This document shows positions 54,519 to 62,832 of a DNA stretch of 64,000 bases, piece by piece. The position numbers were made by a program, and so were the translations under genes. The stretch is from JBAYOE01 sp050950065. GTDB lineage: Bacteria; Spirochaetota; Spirochaetia; Sphaerochaetales; Sphaerochaetaceae. Under the pieces are notes generated by a model. It saw only the letters and a list, made by a program, of their open reading frames with translations. It did not search any database and was not told the origin of the DNA. The stretch is from positions 161,971 through 225,970 of the forward strand of contig JBMNGX010000001.1 in assembly GCA_050950065.1 (NCBI GenBank). The letters run 5' to 3'. Numbering within the stretch: position 1 is the first letter of the stretch; every line of letters starts with the position of its first letter.

Positions 54519-56123
54519 ATGGGCCACACTGTTTCCAAATATAAGTTACTCACCATAGATATGGATAAGCAATCCTCTTTTTATGAAGAGGTAGATCTTG
54601 GTGTAATAAAAAAATATTTGGGAGGAGAGGCTTTAGCACTCTACCTTTATAAAGTTGCCTCAGAAAATCATCCCACCTCCAATGCCCTTATTTTTACAAC
54701 ATCAATTTTGAACTACTCAAACACCCTATCAGTAGCAGGAAAAAGTCAAGACTTTCCCTCAATAGAGTCAGATTCAAATGTATCAGATGTTGCCACTAAT
54801 TTGAAAAGCCATAACATACTTGGCATTACTATTTTAAATTCATCCAATAACTACACAACTATTAAAATAGGGTCAGAAAAGGTTGAGTTTTTAAATCCCC
54901 GTTTAAGTAATCATAAAGAGCAAGAGAGCTATTTAACAATTGGGGTGGCAGGTGAGAATTTAAGTCCTTTTGCTACTATTTTAGAAAATTCTCGCCCATT
55001 AGAGCGCAAGGGCTTTGGCTCTCTTATGGGCTCTAAAAAAATTAAAAGCTTAATAGTTACTAAAGTAGAACAACAACAAGAAAAAAGTGAAGAGCTTATA
55101 AAAGCTGAAAAGAAATTTGAAAAGAGAATTAAAAAAAGTAGATTTTTAAATAGGTACAAAGAGGAGGGGGACTTAAGGCTTCTAAACAATGGAATTAAAA
55201 GGGGTTTTGTAGCTATTGATAATTCGACCAAAAGAGTTGATCCTCGCTTAAGTCATCTCACATTGGGAGAGCTTAAAAGAAAACTCACTTTTACAAAAAC
55301 TGAAGATGAGATTTGGCCCTCAGTTCGCCTAAGAGTTTTAGTTGAACCTTTTGGTGAAATTGAAGATATGGTTCAATACTTTGAAATGATTAGTCTTGGT
55401 CCCAATCTAAACAACTACGATATTTATGAAGTTATTAAACTTTACAATAAAATAATTGAGCTTGGTCTAAATCCAATTACTACTGGTAGCTACTTAGCAA
55501 CTAAGTTAACTTCCAATTGGTATGATGAGAAAAGTACTTTCAAATTAGTAGAGCAAATTGCTACAGGAAAAGTTAAAGTTAATGAGAGGATGATGGTTAG
55601 TTTAGATCCTCGAGGAGCTTATGGGAGCTCTTTATTGATGGGGTTGGGAGAGGATCTTCCTTTAGTTGCTGAAACGCACTTCAACTTTTTAAAAAATGGG
55701 AATAATAAAAAGATTGCCCAATGGGTCTTTTTACAAGAGAACTTAGTTGCACTTTCAAAAGCTTTAGGCTTTTATGTTCCCTACTTTGTCCCTTTTTTAG
55801 TTGAGAGCTTAAGAATATATCCTCTAAAAATGCTTAATAGAGTTAATGTGCTCCCTTTAATGAAACTTCTAAGAACTTTAGTTAATGAAACTTTAGATAT
55901 TGAGCTTAGTGAAAAAGAGTTTAACGATGTGAGTAGGCGTTATATAGAGATAAAGAGGAAGTTAAATAACCAACTTGAGTTTCTTTGTCAAATTGAACAG
56001 CGCTTTATAATTGATCCAAAAAGTAACTTTTCTAAAAAGGATGTTGTTCCATATAGAAAGATGGTTTACGAGTATCAATTTTTACGAAGGATTGATTTGT
56101 CGTATCTAAACAAGGAGCTCTGA
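54519..56123 (+). CDS. Aldehyde ferredoxin oxidoreductase homologue lacking its Fe-S ligands
   Basis: The 534-residue protein resembles the AOR family over its N-terminal half: K-K-Y-L-G-G-E-A-L-A near 32 (cofactor-binding region), N-A-L-I-F-T-T near 55, and G-V-A-G-E-N-L-S-P-F then G-F-G-S-L-M-G-S-K-K-I-K-S near 145-175. The C-terminal part keeps D-P-R-G-A-Y-G near 370. The four cysteines that hold the [4Fe-4S] cluster in AOR enzymes are missing: the protein has a single Cys, in an unrelated position near residue 495. The usual L-G-x-C end is A-L-G-F-Y here. An active tungstopterin enzyme is unlikely; the family relationship is clear. ATG 54519 has GGAG 6 nt upstream. It is followed 1 nt later by a predicted outer-membrane protein. 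Confidence 0.7.
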   Translation: MGHTVSKYKLLTIDMDKQSSFYEEVDLGVIKKYLGGEALALYLYKVASENHPTSNALIFTTSILNYSNTLSVAGKSQDFPSIESDSNVSDVATNLKSHNILGITILNSSNNYTTIKIGSEKVEFLNPRLSNHKEQESYLTIGVAGENLSPFATILENSRPLERKGFGSLMGSKKIKSLIVTKVEQQQEKSEELIKAEKKFEKRIKKSRFLNRYKEEGDLRLLNNGIKRGFVAIDNSTKRVDPRLSHLTLGELKRKLTFTKTEDEIWPSVRLRVLVEPFGEIEDMVQYFEMISLGPNLNNYDIYEVIKLYNKIIELGLNPITTGSYLATKLTSNWYDEKSTFKLVEQIATGKVKVNERMMVSLDPRGAYGSSLLMGLGEDLPLVAETHFNFLKNGNNKKIAQWVFLQENLVALSKALGFYVPYFVPFLVESLRIYPLKMLNRVNVLPLMKLLRTLVNETLDIELSEKEFNDVSRRYIEIKRKLNNQLEFLCQIEQRFIIDPKSNFSKKDVVPYRKMVYEYQFLRRIDLSYLNKEL

Positions 56124-56124
56124 A

Positions 56125-57456
56125 GTGAGAAAATTTGTAACTGCTATTTTATTTGTTTTGTTACTTACTCCTTTATATGCCCACCACCGCCCATCAAGTT
56201 TATCAATTAAGATTTTAAATGACAATTTAACTTTAGGTCTTTCAGAAAACAGAGATGATTTACGCTCTTATGGGATCTCCTTTCAATATAATCAAAACCA
56301 AAAATGGTTTTTAAACTTAGAAGCTAGTGGAATTACAAAACGAATTGAACCGACAGGGCGATACGATGAGATTGTCTTTAATGGTGGTTACAATTTCGAT
56401 TTCTTCTTCACTAAAGGGAAATTACCTTTAACTATTAGATTAACTCCGAGTGCAGGTTTTCTAGTAGCGGGTAATTTAGGTTTTCAAGATGTACAAAATA
56501 AGGTGCACGACACCTTTAATTTAGGCGATTTGATTTTACATTATGAGACAGAAAAAACTAAGTTCTATCCACAAATTGCTTTTAAAAATAGTTACAACAC
56601 CTTTGTTCGAGCCCCTTTTTCTGGCGAGTCGTTTTTAATGGCTGAAGGGGAAGTTGATGTCACCTATACAATCAACTACCAAACCAAAATTAATACCTCT
56701 TTTGCCTTAGGCCAAAGAACGGTACACAAAAGTGAAATTCTAATTGGAATGGGGTATGAGTGGACCTTTAGTGAAACAGGGTGGCCCTCTCATGAAAGTA
56801 CAGTAGAAAGTGAAAGTGGTTTAACCACTTTTGTTAAAGCTCACTTTGGGTTTTTGGCTTTAAGTTACAAATGGTATTTAGAGACTTTGCAAGGGTATGG
56901 GGGTTTAGGTTTTGATATAGGACTAAGCCAACACTCTGAGTGGACTCATAACGATATCATTTTCTCAATGGGGATAATAATGCCCCACAATATGTTGACA
57001 TCTTTTCTAAGATACAACATCAAACACAACATCGGTTTTTACATGAGTAACGCTTTTAAGATGGTTCCTTTAGAATCTTCATCTTGGGCTAGGGAGAATT
57101 ACTCTGTTTGGCAAATGGGAGCAGATTGGGAAATAGAACAACTTGAGTATAAAATTTTACGTCCCTTTGTCTCGATGGGATTGGGCTTAGATCGCTTCTT
57201 AATTGCTAAAGATGGTGCTAACAACAAAAGAATGAGTTTAATTGATGATGTTCGATTTATCATCAATCCAGCTTTGGGTATTCGCCTCTTTTCTAAGGGG
57301 GAGCTTAGCTACGATGGGGTAGCATATGGGTTTGAATTTAGTGGGGGAGTGCGTGGAGCTTTTGGTAAAATAAGAGATAGTGGCTATGATCTAAGTTTTA
57401 CTGAGATGTGGCACCCCTATGGGAAAATTGCCCTAATTATGAGTTCAAATCTTTAA
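56125..57456 (+). CDS. Predicted outer-membrane beta-barrel protein
   Basis: The 443-residue protein begins with a signal peptide (hydrophobic core near 5-16, likely cleavage after residue 19, L-Y-A|H-H). The remainder is rich in alternating polar and hydrophobic strands with aromatic residues, and ends in a hydrophobic strand (K-I-A-L-I-M-S-S-N-L). The N-terminal L-N-D-N-L-T-L-G-L and D-L-R-S-Y-G-I pattern faintly recalls LpxR-type lipid A deacylases, but this is weak. GTG start at 56125, 1 nt after the AOR-like stop, so the two are likely co-expressed. Its 3' end overlaps the phosphoesterase gene by 12 nt. Confidence 0.6.
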   Translation: MRKFVTAILFVLLLTPLYAHHRPSSLSIKILNDNLTLGLSENRDDLRSYGISFQYNQNQKWFLNLEASGITKRIEPTGRYDEIVFNGGYNFDFFFTKGKLPLTIRLTPSAGFLVAGNLGFQDVQNKVHDTFNLGDLILHYETEKTKFYPQIAFKNSYNTFVRAPFSGESFLMAEGEVDVTYTINYQTKINTSFALGQRTVHKSEILIGMGYEWTFSETGWPSHESTVESESGLTTFVKAHFGFLALSYKWYLETLQGYGGLGFDIGLSQHSEWTHNDIIFSMGIIMPHNMLTSFLRYNIKHNIGFYMSNAFKMVPLESSSWARENYSVWQMGADWEIEQLEYKILRPFVSMGLGLDRFLIAKDGANNKRMSLIDDVRFIINPALGIRLFSKGELSYDGVAYGFEFSGGVRGAFGKIRDSGYDLSFTEMWHPYGKIALIMSSNL

Positions 57457-57972
57457 AGACTTTAAAACAATTGAATTAAAAAGAGTTTTAATAACAATCT
57501 CATTTTCATCAATAATTGCATAAGATGGTTCATTGTTATCACGAGGAGATGAAACAGATCCTGGATTTAATAAAATTGGACCGCTGCTATTTTGGTAAAG
57601 GTGGGCAACATGGGTGTGTCCACTTACAAAGATATCTTTTGCATCTAAGTAGAGGGGAAAAAGTTTCCAATCGTAATATAAATCACCATGTGTTGCTACT
57701 ATTTTTCTATCATTTAACTCTTTGGTGATATAAATAGGGGGAGCTTGGAGTTTCTTCTTATTGAACTCCCATCTAGAGTCGCAGTTGCCTTGAACATTTA
57801 ATAAAGGGATAGAGAGGTTTTTTAATTTATCAAAATCTCGACCCAACATGAATAAGCCAAAATCACCAACGTTGATTAGAGTTGTTGGTTTTTCCATTTT
57901 AATTTTATCTATTAAAAGAGCTAGAGCATCTTTATCTCCATGTAGGTCAGAAAAGATTAGTATCTTAGTCAT
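57445..57972 (-). CDS. YfcE/MJ0936-type metallophosphoesterase
   Basis: The 175-residue protein has the calcineurin-like metal motifs F-S-D-L-H-G-D near residue 7, N-V-G-D-F-G near 36, G-N-C-D-S near 66, T-H-G-D near 95, and S-G-H-T-H near 118 (loop numbers approximate). Members hydrolyse phosphodiester model substrates; the natural substrate is unknown. Its frame is open to 58032, but ATG 57972 gives the family start M-T-K-I-L-I-F-S-D. It is divergent from the hydrolase gene. Confidence 0.85.
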   Translation of the reverse strand: MTKILIFSDLHGDKDALALLIDKIKMEKPTTLINVGDFGLFMLGRDFDKLKNLSIPLLNVQGNCDSRWEFNKKKLQAPPIYITKELNDRKIVATHGDLYYDWKLFPLYLDAKDIFVSGHTHVAHLYQNSSGPILLNPGSVSSPRDNNEPSYAIIDENEIVIKTLFNSIVLKSLKI

Positions 57973-58023
57973 AAAAGGTACTCTAATAAGAAAAGTAAAA
58001 GATGGCAAATGGTTATAAAAGAG

Positions 58024-58052
58024 TTGAGACAAGGTGAAAGTGCTCTTACAAT
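58024..58052 (+). promoter_or_regulatory. Promoter of the alpha/beta hydrolase gene
   Basis: TTGAGA at 58024-58029 and TACAAT at 58047-58052 are 17 nt apart. Transcription would begin near 58059, just upstream of GGAGGG and ATG 58069, which supports that start. Confidence 0.6.
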
Positions 58053-58068
58053 CTTAATTGGAGGGTCT

Positions 58069-58995
58069 ATGGAAAAATTAAAATTTAAAGCTTCCGATAA
58101 AAAAGAGATATTTTATCGGTATTGGAAAAGTGATTCGTACAACCACCAAGTTGTCCTAATCTTTCATGGGATGGCTGAACATAGTGAACGCTACGACTAT
58201 TTTGCTAAACATTTAAACTCTCTAGGCTTTGATGTATATGCCCAAGACCACAGAGGACACGGTTACACTGCCACAAAAGAGGAACTTGGTTTCTTTGCAG
58301 ATGAGAATGGGTGGCAAAGGGTTGTTGATGATGGGTATGAGTTAGCCAAACTAATAATTAAAAAAGATAAAGAGGCTAAAATCTTCTTATTTGGGCACTC
58401 GATGGGCTCATTTTTAGTGCGTACTTTGTTAACACAACACGATAAAGAATTCACAGGGGTAGTGTTATCAGGTACTGGTAGTGATAAAGGACTTTTAGGA
58501 AAGGTTGGCAAATCTTTAGCCTATTTTAGATCTAGAGGGACCAATGCAAAGCGTAAAGATCAACTTTTAGATAAGATGAGCTTTGGCTCTTTTGGCAACA
58601 AATTCAAACCAACGAGAACACCTTTTGATTGGTTATCAAAAGATGAAATAGAGGTTGATAAGTATTTTTCTGATCCACTATGCGGCTTTGTGTGTACCTC
58701 AAAGTTCTTTTACGATTTACTTAGTGGAGTTCAAATAGCTAACAACTTAGAGCTTGCTAAAAAGATTAAAAAGAAGTTGTCAGTTTTAGTTATTAGTGGG
58801 AAAGATGATCCTGTAGGGGATTTTGGTAAAGGGGTGGAAAAAGTGTACTCCCTTTACAAAGATGCTGGTTTAAAGGACCTTACTTTAGAGTTAGTTGAAG
58901 ATGGACGTCACGAATTATTAAATGAGACTAATAAAGAAGAGATTAACCAGATGATAGGAAAATGGTTAGTTTCTAAAAGTGAGGTTGCCCCTTAA
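58069..58995 (+). CDS. Alpha/beta hydrolase, monoacylglycerol-lipase-like
   Basis: The 308-residue protein belongs to the serine hydrolase family of lysophospholipases and monoacylglycerol lipases. H-G-M-A-E-H-S-E-R-Y near 28 and D-H-R-G-H-G near 58 are typical. The nucleophile is S111 in G-H-S-M-G-S, the acid probably D247 in K-D-D-P-V, and the base H281 in G-R-H-E. There is no signal peptide, so it is cytoplasmic. The start at 58069 is chosen over 58009 on promoter position and GGAGGG. Substrate specificity cannot be set from sequence. Confidence 0.83.
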   Translation: MEKLKFKASDKKEIFYRYWKSDSYNHQVVLIFHGMAEHSERYDYFAKHLNSLGFDVYAQDHRGHGYTATKEELGFFADENGWQRVVDDGYELAKLIIKKDKEAKIFLFGHSMGSFLVRTLLTQHDKEFTGVVLSGTGSDKGLLGKVGKSLAYFRSRGTNAKRKDQLLDKMSFGSFGNKFKPTRTPFDWLSKDEIEVDKYFSDPLCGFVCTSKFFYDLLSGVQIANNLELAKKIKKKLSVLVISGKDDPVGDFGKGVEKVYSLYKDAGLKDLTLELVEDGRHELLNETNKEEINQMIGKWLVSKSEVAP

Positions 58996-59011
58996 TTAAA
59001 AGGGTGGTAGA

Positions 59012-60256
59012 TTGCCAGTAATGGAGAATAATAGTTCAGCGCTAAAAAAAGTTGTAAATTTTTTACAAGTTTGGCTAAGTAAGTTTACTAAAGATCGCAT
59101 TACTATCTTAGCTAGTGGCATTGTTTATACCACCCTTATCTCAATTATCCCATTTGTCTCTTTTTTAGTAGCATTTTTGTCAGTGTTCGATTTATTACGC
59201 CCATTTTATGATGTAATAGAAGAGCTCTTTACCTCTATTTTTGGAACAGTAGCTGGAGGACAACTTGCTACTTTAATTGAAAGTTACAGTAAGAATGCTA
59301 GTGGACTAGGAATTTTTGGACTTATTAGCTTTTCCGTAACTTCAGTTTTGTTGATTAACAAAGTGTGGTCAATCATCAACCAAATCTACCGCTCTAGTTC
59401 CACAAATATGTCGGTAGTGCGCCGTTCTGTAGTCTTTTTAACAACTTTAATTGTTGGTGTTATTTTATTAAGCGCCTACTTTGGTGTTAAATCTTTGTTA
59501 TCGAGTTGGACTGTAACGCTGTTTGGATGGAACTTACTTAAAACTCCATTTTTAAAAACAATTAGGTTTTTTGCCCCCTGGGTAATTGGGTGGCTCTTTT
59601 TATTCTTTATGATAAAAGTTGCCCCAAATGCAAAGGTGAGTGTTAAGAGTGCCTCATTAGGAGCTATTGTTGGAACTACTGGATTGTTTTTTGTAAACTC
59701 ACTTTTTGCAAAAATCATCTCAAACTTAATTAGATACTCAGTGATTTACGGATCTTTTGCTGCAGTATTTTTCTTCTTACTTTGGGTGCACATAATTTGG
59801 ATTGTAGTTTTTGGTTCAGTAGTCTTTAGTTATGTTCACCAATATCGCCCAGGTAAAGAGTCAATTCAAAAACCAATTTCGCCAGCTGAACAGCTTGCTA
59901 ATGGAATCAATGTGATGATGGTCATTGGGCAAAAGTATCGTGATGGGAAAGGGCCCACCAGAATTAGAGATATAACCGATCGTCTTTTAATGAACGAGAA
60001 ACAGCTGTTTAATGTGTTGGATCTTTTAATCGAGAATGGGTTCACTTTAGCTGTAAATGCATCTTTAACTGCTTATGTTCCTGCTAAACCTTTAGAAGAC
60101 TTAAAAGTTATCGAGTTGGTTAAAAAGTTGTATGGGGAAGTTTATTTAGAACAAAATATCGATACCATCGGAGATTCAATAGCTACTCAAATCTGTAGCG
60201 ACGGTATAGACTCTTTGGGCAATCTGAGTGTTGCCAATTTGATTGAGAGAATTTAG
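59012..60256 (+). CDS. YihY/BrkB-family membrane protein
   Basis: The 414-residue protein has the YihY fold of about six membrane helices (G-I-V-Y-T-T-L-I-S-I-I-P near 37; F-A-A-V-F-F-F-L-L-W near 250) and a soluble C-terminal region of about 130 residues. The latter includes a winged-helix-like stretch with I-R-D-I-T-D-R-L. The family was once mislabelled RNase BN; its transport or envelope role is unknown. TTG 59012 fits the AGGGTGG site; ATG 59021 is the alternative. It converges on the ZIP transporter. Confidence 0.82.
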   Translation: MPVMENNSSALKKVVNFLQVWLSKFTKDRITILASGIVYTTLISIIPFVSFLVAFLSVFDLLRPFYDVIEELFTSIFGTVAGGQLATLIESYSKNASGLGIFGLISFSVTSVLLINKVWSIINQIYRSSSTNMSVVRRSVVFLTTLIVGVILLSAYFGVKSLLSSWTVTLFGWNLLKTPFLKTIRFFAPWVIGWLFLFFMIKVAPNAKVSVKSASLGAIVGTTGLFFVNSLFAKIISNLIRYSVIYGSFAAVFFFLLWVHIIWIVVFGSVVFSYVHQYRPGKESIQKPISPAEQLANGINVMMVIGQKYRDGKGPTRIRDITDRLLMNEKQLFNVLDLLIENGFTLAVNASLTAYVPAKPLEDLKVIELVKKLYGEVYLEQNIDTIGDSIATQICSDGIDSLGNLSVANLIERI

Positions 60257-60258
60257 TT

Positions 60259-61077
60259 TTACCCTAAAGCAACATCTAAAATCATCATCACAGTAAAACC
60301 TGCCATGACTCCAATAGTTGCCAAGTGTGTTGCGTGGTGATCTCCTTGTTGACTTGCGGGCACTAACTCCTCAACAACAACGTATATCATTGCCCCTGCT
60401 GCAAAGGCTAAAGCGTAAGGTAAAATTGGTTTCATAACAACAACTAACAAAGCTCCTAAAACCCCAGCAATTGGTTCCACTATCCCACTAGCTTGTCCAT
60501 ACATAAAACTTTTAAAGCGGCTTAAACCTTCTCGACGTAAAGGAATTGAGACAGCTGCCCCTTCGGGAAAGTTTTGTATCCCTATTCCAATAGCTACAGC
60601 AATAGCGCCCATAATTGTCACCCCATCCATTCCATAAGCAACTGCTCCAAAAGCTACTCCAACTGCTAATCCTTCAGGGATGTTGTGTAGTGTAATTGCT
60701 AAAACTAATAGAATGCTCCTTCTTAAGGAGGTGGGAATACCTTCAGGCTTATCCCCCTCTTTAGAGTCAAAGTGGATGTGGGGAATTAGTTTATCGGCAA
60801 GCCATAAGAAAGCTCCTCCAGCGACAAAGCCAATAGCAGCTACTAAATAAGCTGGAATAGGGGAGATTTGTTCAGCTAACTCAATTGCAGGATCTAATAG
60901 CGACCAAAAAGAGGCTGCTATCATAACTCCACTGGCAAAGCCTAACATCATGTTTAAGATGCTCATCTTAATCTCTTTGAAAAAGAAAACTAATGCCGCC
61001 CCTAAGGCCGTTAGTCCCCAAGTGCCTAAAGTTGTAATTAAAGCCATTAAAATTGGTCTAGTAGTTAAATACGCCAT
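60259..61077 (-). CDS. ZIP-family divalent metal transporter (ZupT/GufA type)
   Basis: The 272-residue membrane protein has about eight helices. The metal-path signatures are H-N-I-P-E-G-L-A near 135 in helix 4 and N-F-P-E-G-A-A near 170 in helix 5, with V-V-E-E-L-V-P near 235. A hydrophilic loop with H-I-H-F lies between helices 3 and 4. ZIP proteins import Zn, Fe or Mn. A GGAG site precedes ATG 61077. znuACB-zur lies 0.5 kb away, so zinc is the likely cargo. Confidence 0.88.
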   Translation of the reverse strand: MAYLTTRPILMALITTLGTWGLTALGAALVFFFKEIKMSILNMMLGFASGVMIAASFWSLLDPAIELAEQISPIPAYLVAAIGFVAGGAFLWLADKLIPHIHFDSKEGDKPEGIPTSLRRSILLVLAITLHNIPEGLAVGVAFGAVAYGMDGVTIMGAIAVAIGIGIQNFPEGAAVSIPLRREGLSRFKSFMYGQASGIVEPIAGVLGALLVVVMKPILPYALAFAAGAMIYVVVEELVPASQQGDHHATHLATIGVMAGFTVMMILDVALG

Positions 61078-61104
61078 TGCTTTTACTCCATCCTTCGTAA
61101 GGTA

Positions 61105-61134
61105 TTGAACTGTTTATGTTTACACGACTATTAT
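61105..61134 (+). promoter_or_regulatory. Promoter between the ZIP gene and the unknown gene
   Basis: TTGAAC at 61105-61110 and TATTAT at 61129-61134 (18-nt spacer) form a promoter for the + strand gene. The same bases read TATAAT on the minus strand (61135-61130), which could serve the divergent ZIP gene with a leader of about 50 nt. No clear Zur-type palindrome was found in this interval. Confidence 0.5.
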
Positions 61135-61151
61135 AAGGAGAGGTTTTAATT

Positions 61152-61628
61152 ATGGAAAGTTTATTTGAAGAAGTTAACATAGAAAAGTATAAAGAAATCC
61201 CAAATCCCTCTTTTATTAACCAAAAAAACCTAAAAACTTGGATTTGGGATGAAAGTGGCATTAAAGCTTTTGAACAAAAGAACGTTCCTTCTTATAAAGG
61301 GGAGGGGGTTTTATTATTTCCCTACTCGTTAAAAGTTGTTGATCACAAAGATCGCCATATTGCTACTGTTGCGTGTGAACAAATCGATTACCGAGAGTTA
61401 GCCTATTTAACCAAACAACCAATTACAGAACTTAAAGGGGATAGCAAAGGGTACCTCTCTCCTATAACAATTGTCCTTTTTATGGCTGATGAGAAAATGG
61501 AGTTAGAAGTTTACAATGGGAATTTAATTGACCAAGAAGTATTTCCCCATTTAGCTGAAATAGTTTCAGATCAGTTTGACTTGTTTGAAGAGAGTGTACG
61601 ACAAGTTGAACAAGTTCCCACTAAATAG
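61152..61628 (+). CDS. Unknown protein in the zinc locus
   Basis: I do not recognise this 158-residue protein. It has no signal peptide or membrane segment, and is fairly acidic at the C-terminus. W-I-W-D-E-S-G near 31, L-L-F-P-Y-S-L near 54 and the L-S-P-I-T-I-V-L-F-M stretch near 105 look like a folded domain. There is only one Cys and few His, so no zinc site is apparent. An AAGGAGAGG site and a promoter precede it. Its last 58 nt overlap the 3' end of zur on the opposite strand. Confidence 0.7.
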   Translation: MESLFEEVNIEKYKEIPNPSFINQKNLKTWIWDESGIKAFEQKNVPSYKGEGVLLFPYSLKVVDHKDRHIATVACEQIDYRELAYLTKQPITELKGDSKGYLSPITIVLFMADEKMELEVYNGNLIDQEVFPHLAEIVSDQFDLFEESVRQVEQVPTK

Positions 61629-61981
61629 AGGGTGTGCTCCCTAACAGATAAATCAAACTCCTTTTGGTAATTTTCAATTAAAGGCTCTAACTTACAACTT
61701 CCTAAATCGATAAAGTTATGACACTTTTCACAATGAAACCAGTGGTGATGATTAGCAGAACCATCTTTGTTTTTAAGTTTTGTGTAGTAGCGTTGAGTCC
61801 CATGATCTTGGCAGTGAAGGACAAAAGAACTTAGGTAGTTGCGATTTTCTAAATATGTAAGAGCTCTGTAAACAGTTGCTAAATCACATTTCAAATCGAT
61901 CTTCTCATAAACTTCGTTTGTACTAAGGGGGTAGGAGGAGCTTTGAATTACACCTAAAGTTGCTTTGCGAGCTTTTGTCAT
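61571..61981 (-). CDS. zur: Fur-family metal-responsive repressor (probably Zur)
   Basis: The 136-residue protein is a Fur-family repressor: an N-terminal winged helix (D-L-A-T-V-Y-R-A-L near 33), the H-H-H-W-F-H-C-E-K-C block near 78-88 and a final C-S-T-C near 125, which form the structural zinc site and sensor ligands. Placement at the end of znuACB suggests Zur. ATG 61981 overlaps the znuB stop by 4 nt. Its 3' end overlaps the unknown convergent gene by 58 nt. Confidence 0.88.
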   Translation of the reverse strand: MTKARKATLGVIQSSSYPLSTNEVYEKIDLKCDLATVYRALTYLENRNYLSSFVLHCQDHGTQRYYTKLKNKDGSANHHHWFHCEKCHNFIDLGSCKLEPLIENYQKEFDLSVREHTLYLVGTCSTCRTLSSNKSN

Positions 61982-62832
61982 TGTACTTTTCTCCTCCTTT
62001 TTTTAACTGCAGCAAAAAGTGAAAACAGTAAAAAGATAACTCCAGCAATAACTACAACCATTGCCCCAACAGGTAAATCTGTTTTCCATCCAATAACTAG
62101 CCCTCCAACAGAGAATAAAGTTGCATAGATGTAAGCTAAGAGCATCATCATCCCCATGTTTTTAGAAGAAAAGCTGGCAGTTCCAGCAGGTAGAGTTAAC
62201 ATTGCAATTACCATCACAATTCCAACGTATGTTTGTAAAAGGACAATTGCCACTGCTGTGACACTCAAAGTAATCATAAAGACCACTGTTGGGGAGATTC
62301 CTTTAACTTGGGCAAACTCATCATCAAAGCTAGTTGATTCTATTTGGGGATAAAAGAGGAAGATTAGAACAATTAAAACAACATCTAAAATAGCCATTAA
62401 GATTAGATCTCCACTAGAGACCAAAAGGATATTTCCAAAAAGGTAGCTAGTTGGATCGGTATACCCTCTACTTTTAGCCATAAACAAAACACCCAAACTC
62501 ATCCCAATTGCCCAAATAGCGTTAATAACAGTATCAATTCGTTGCTTGCCTTTCATTGAAACAAGTCCAATGGTAAAAGCTGCTAATAAAGCAAATATGA
62601 TTGCCCCAGCCATTGGAGAGAAGTTGGGGATGATTTGATTGGAGGATAAATACAAAGCTAATCCAATTCCTCCTAAAACTGCATGACTTATAGCTCCAGC
62701 TAAAGAGGCAATTCTTTTAACTGTCACAATTGTCCCCAACAATCCAAATAAAACAGATGACAACAGAGCTGCCAAAAGGGCGTTACGTAAAAATGGCATT
62801 GAAGGATTAAATAAAGCTTCTAAAAAACTCAT
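61978..62832 (-). CDS. znuB: Zinc ABC transporter permease
   Basis: This 284-residue ABC-3 permease has about eight membrane helices, with G-A-I-S-H-A-V-L-G-G-I near 48 and V-G-I-V-M-V-I-A-M-L-T-L-P-A near 210. The ATG at 62832 overlaps the znuC stop by 4 nt (ATGA), so the longer in-frame start at 62856 inside znuC is rejected. A basic tail (K-K-R-R-R-K) ends the protein on the cytoplasmic side. Confidence 0.92.
   Translation of the reverse strand: MSFLEALFNPSMPFLRNALLAALLSSVLFGLLGTIVTVKRIASLAGAISHAVLGGIGLALYLSSNQIIPNFSPMAGAIIFALLAAFTIGLVSMKGKQRIDTVINAIWAIGMSLGVLFMAKSRGYTDPTSYLFGNILLVSSGDLILMAILDVVLIVLIFLFYPQIESTSFDDEFAQVKGISPTVVFMITLSVTAVAIVLLQTYVGIVMVIAMLTLPAGTASFSSKNMGMMMLLAYIYATLFSVGGLVIGWKTDLPVGAMVVVIAGVIFLLFSLFAAVKKRRRKVQ

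Noticed and set aside
58009..58068. Longer N-terminus for the hydrolase
   Set aside because: The region contains the promoter (58024-58052) and the extra residues do not resemble the family.
59012..60256. RNase BN
   Set aside because: Historical mislabel of YihY proteins; it is a membrane protein with no nuclease motif.
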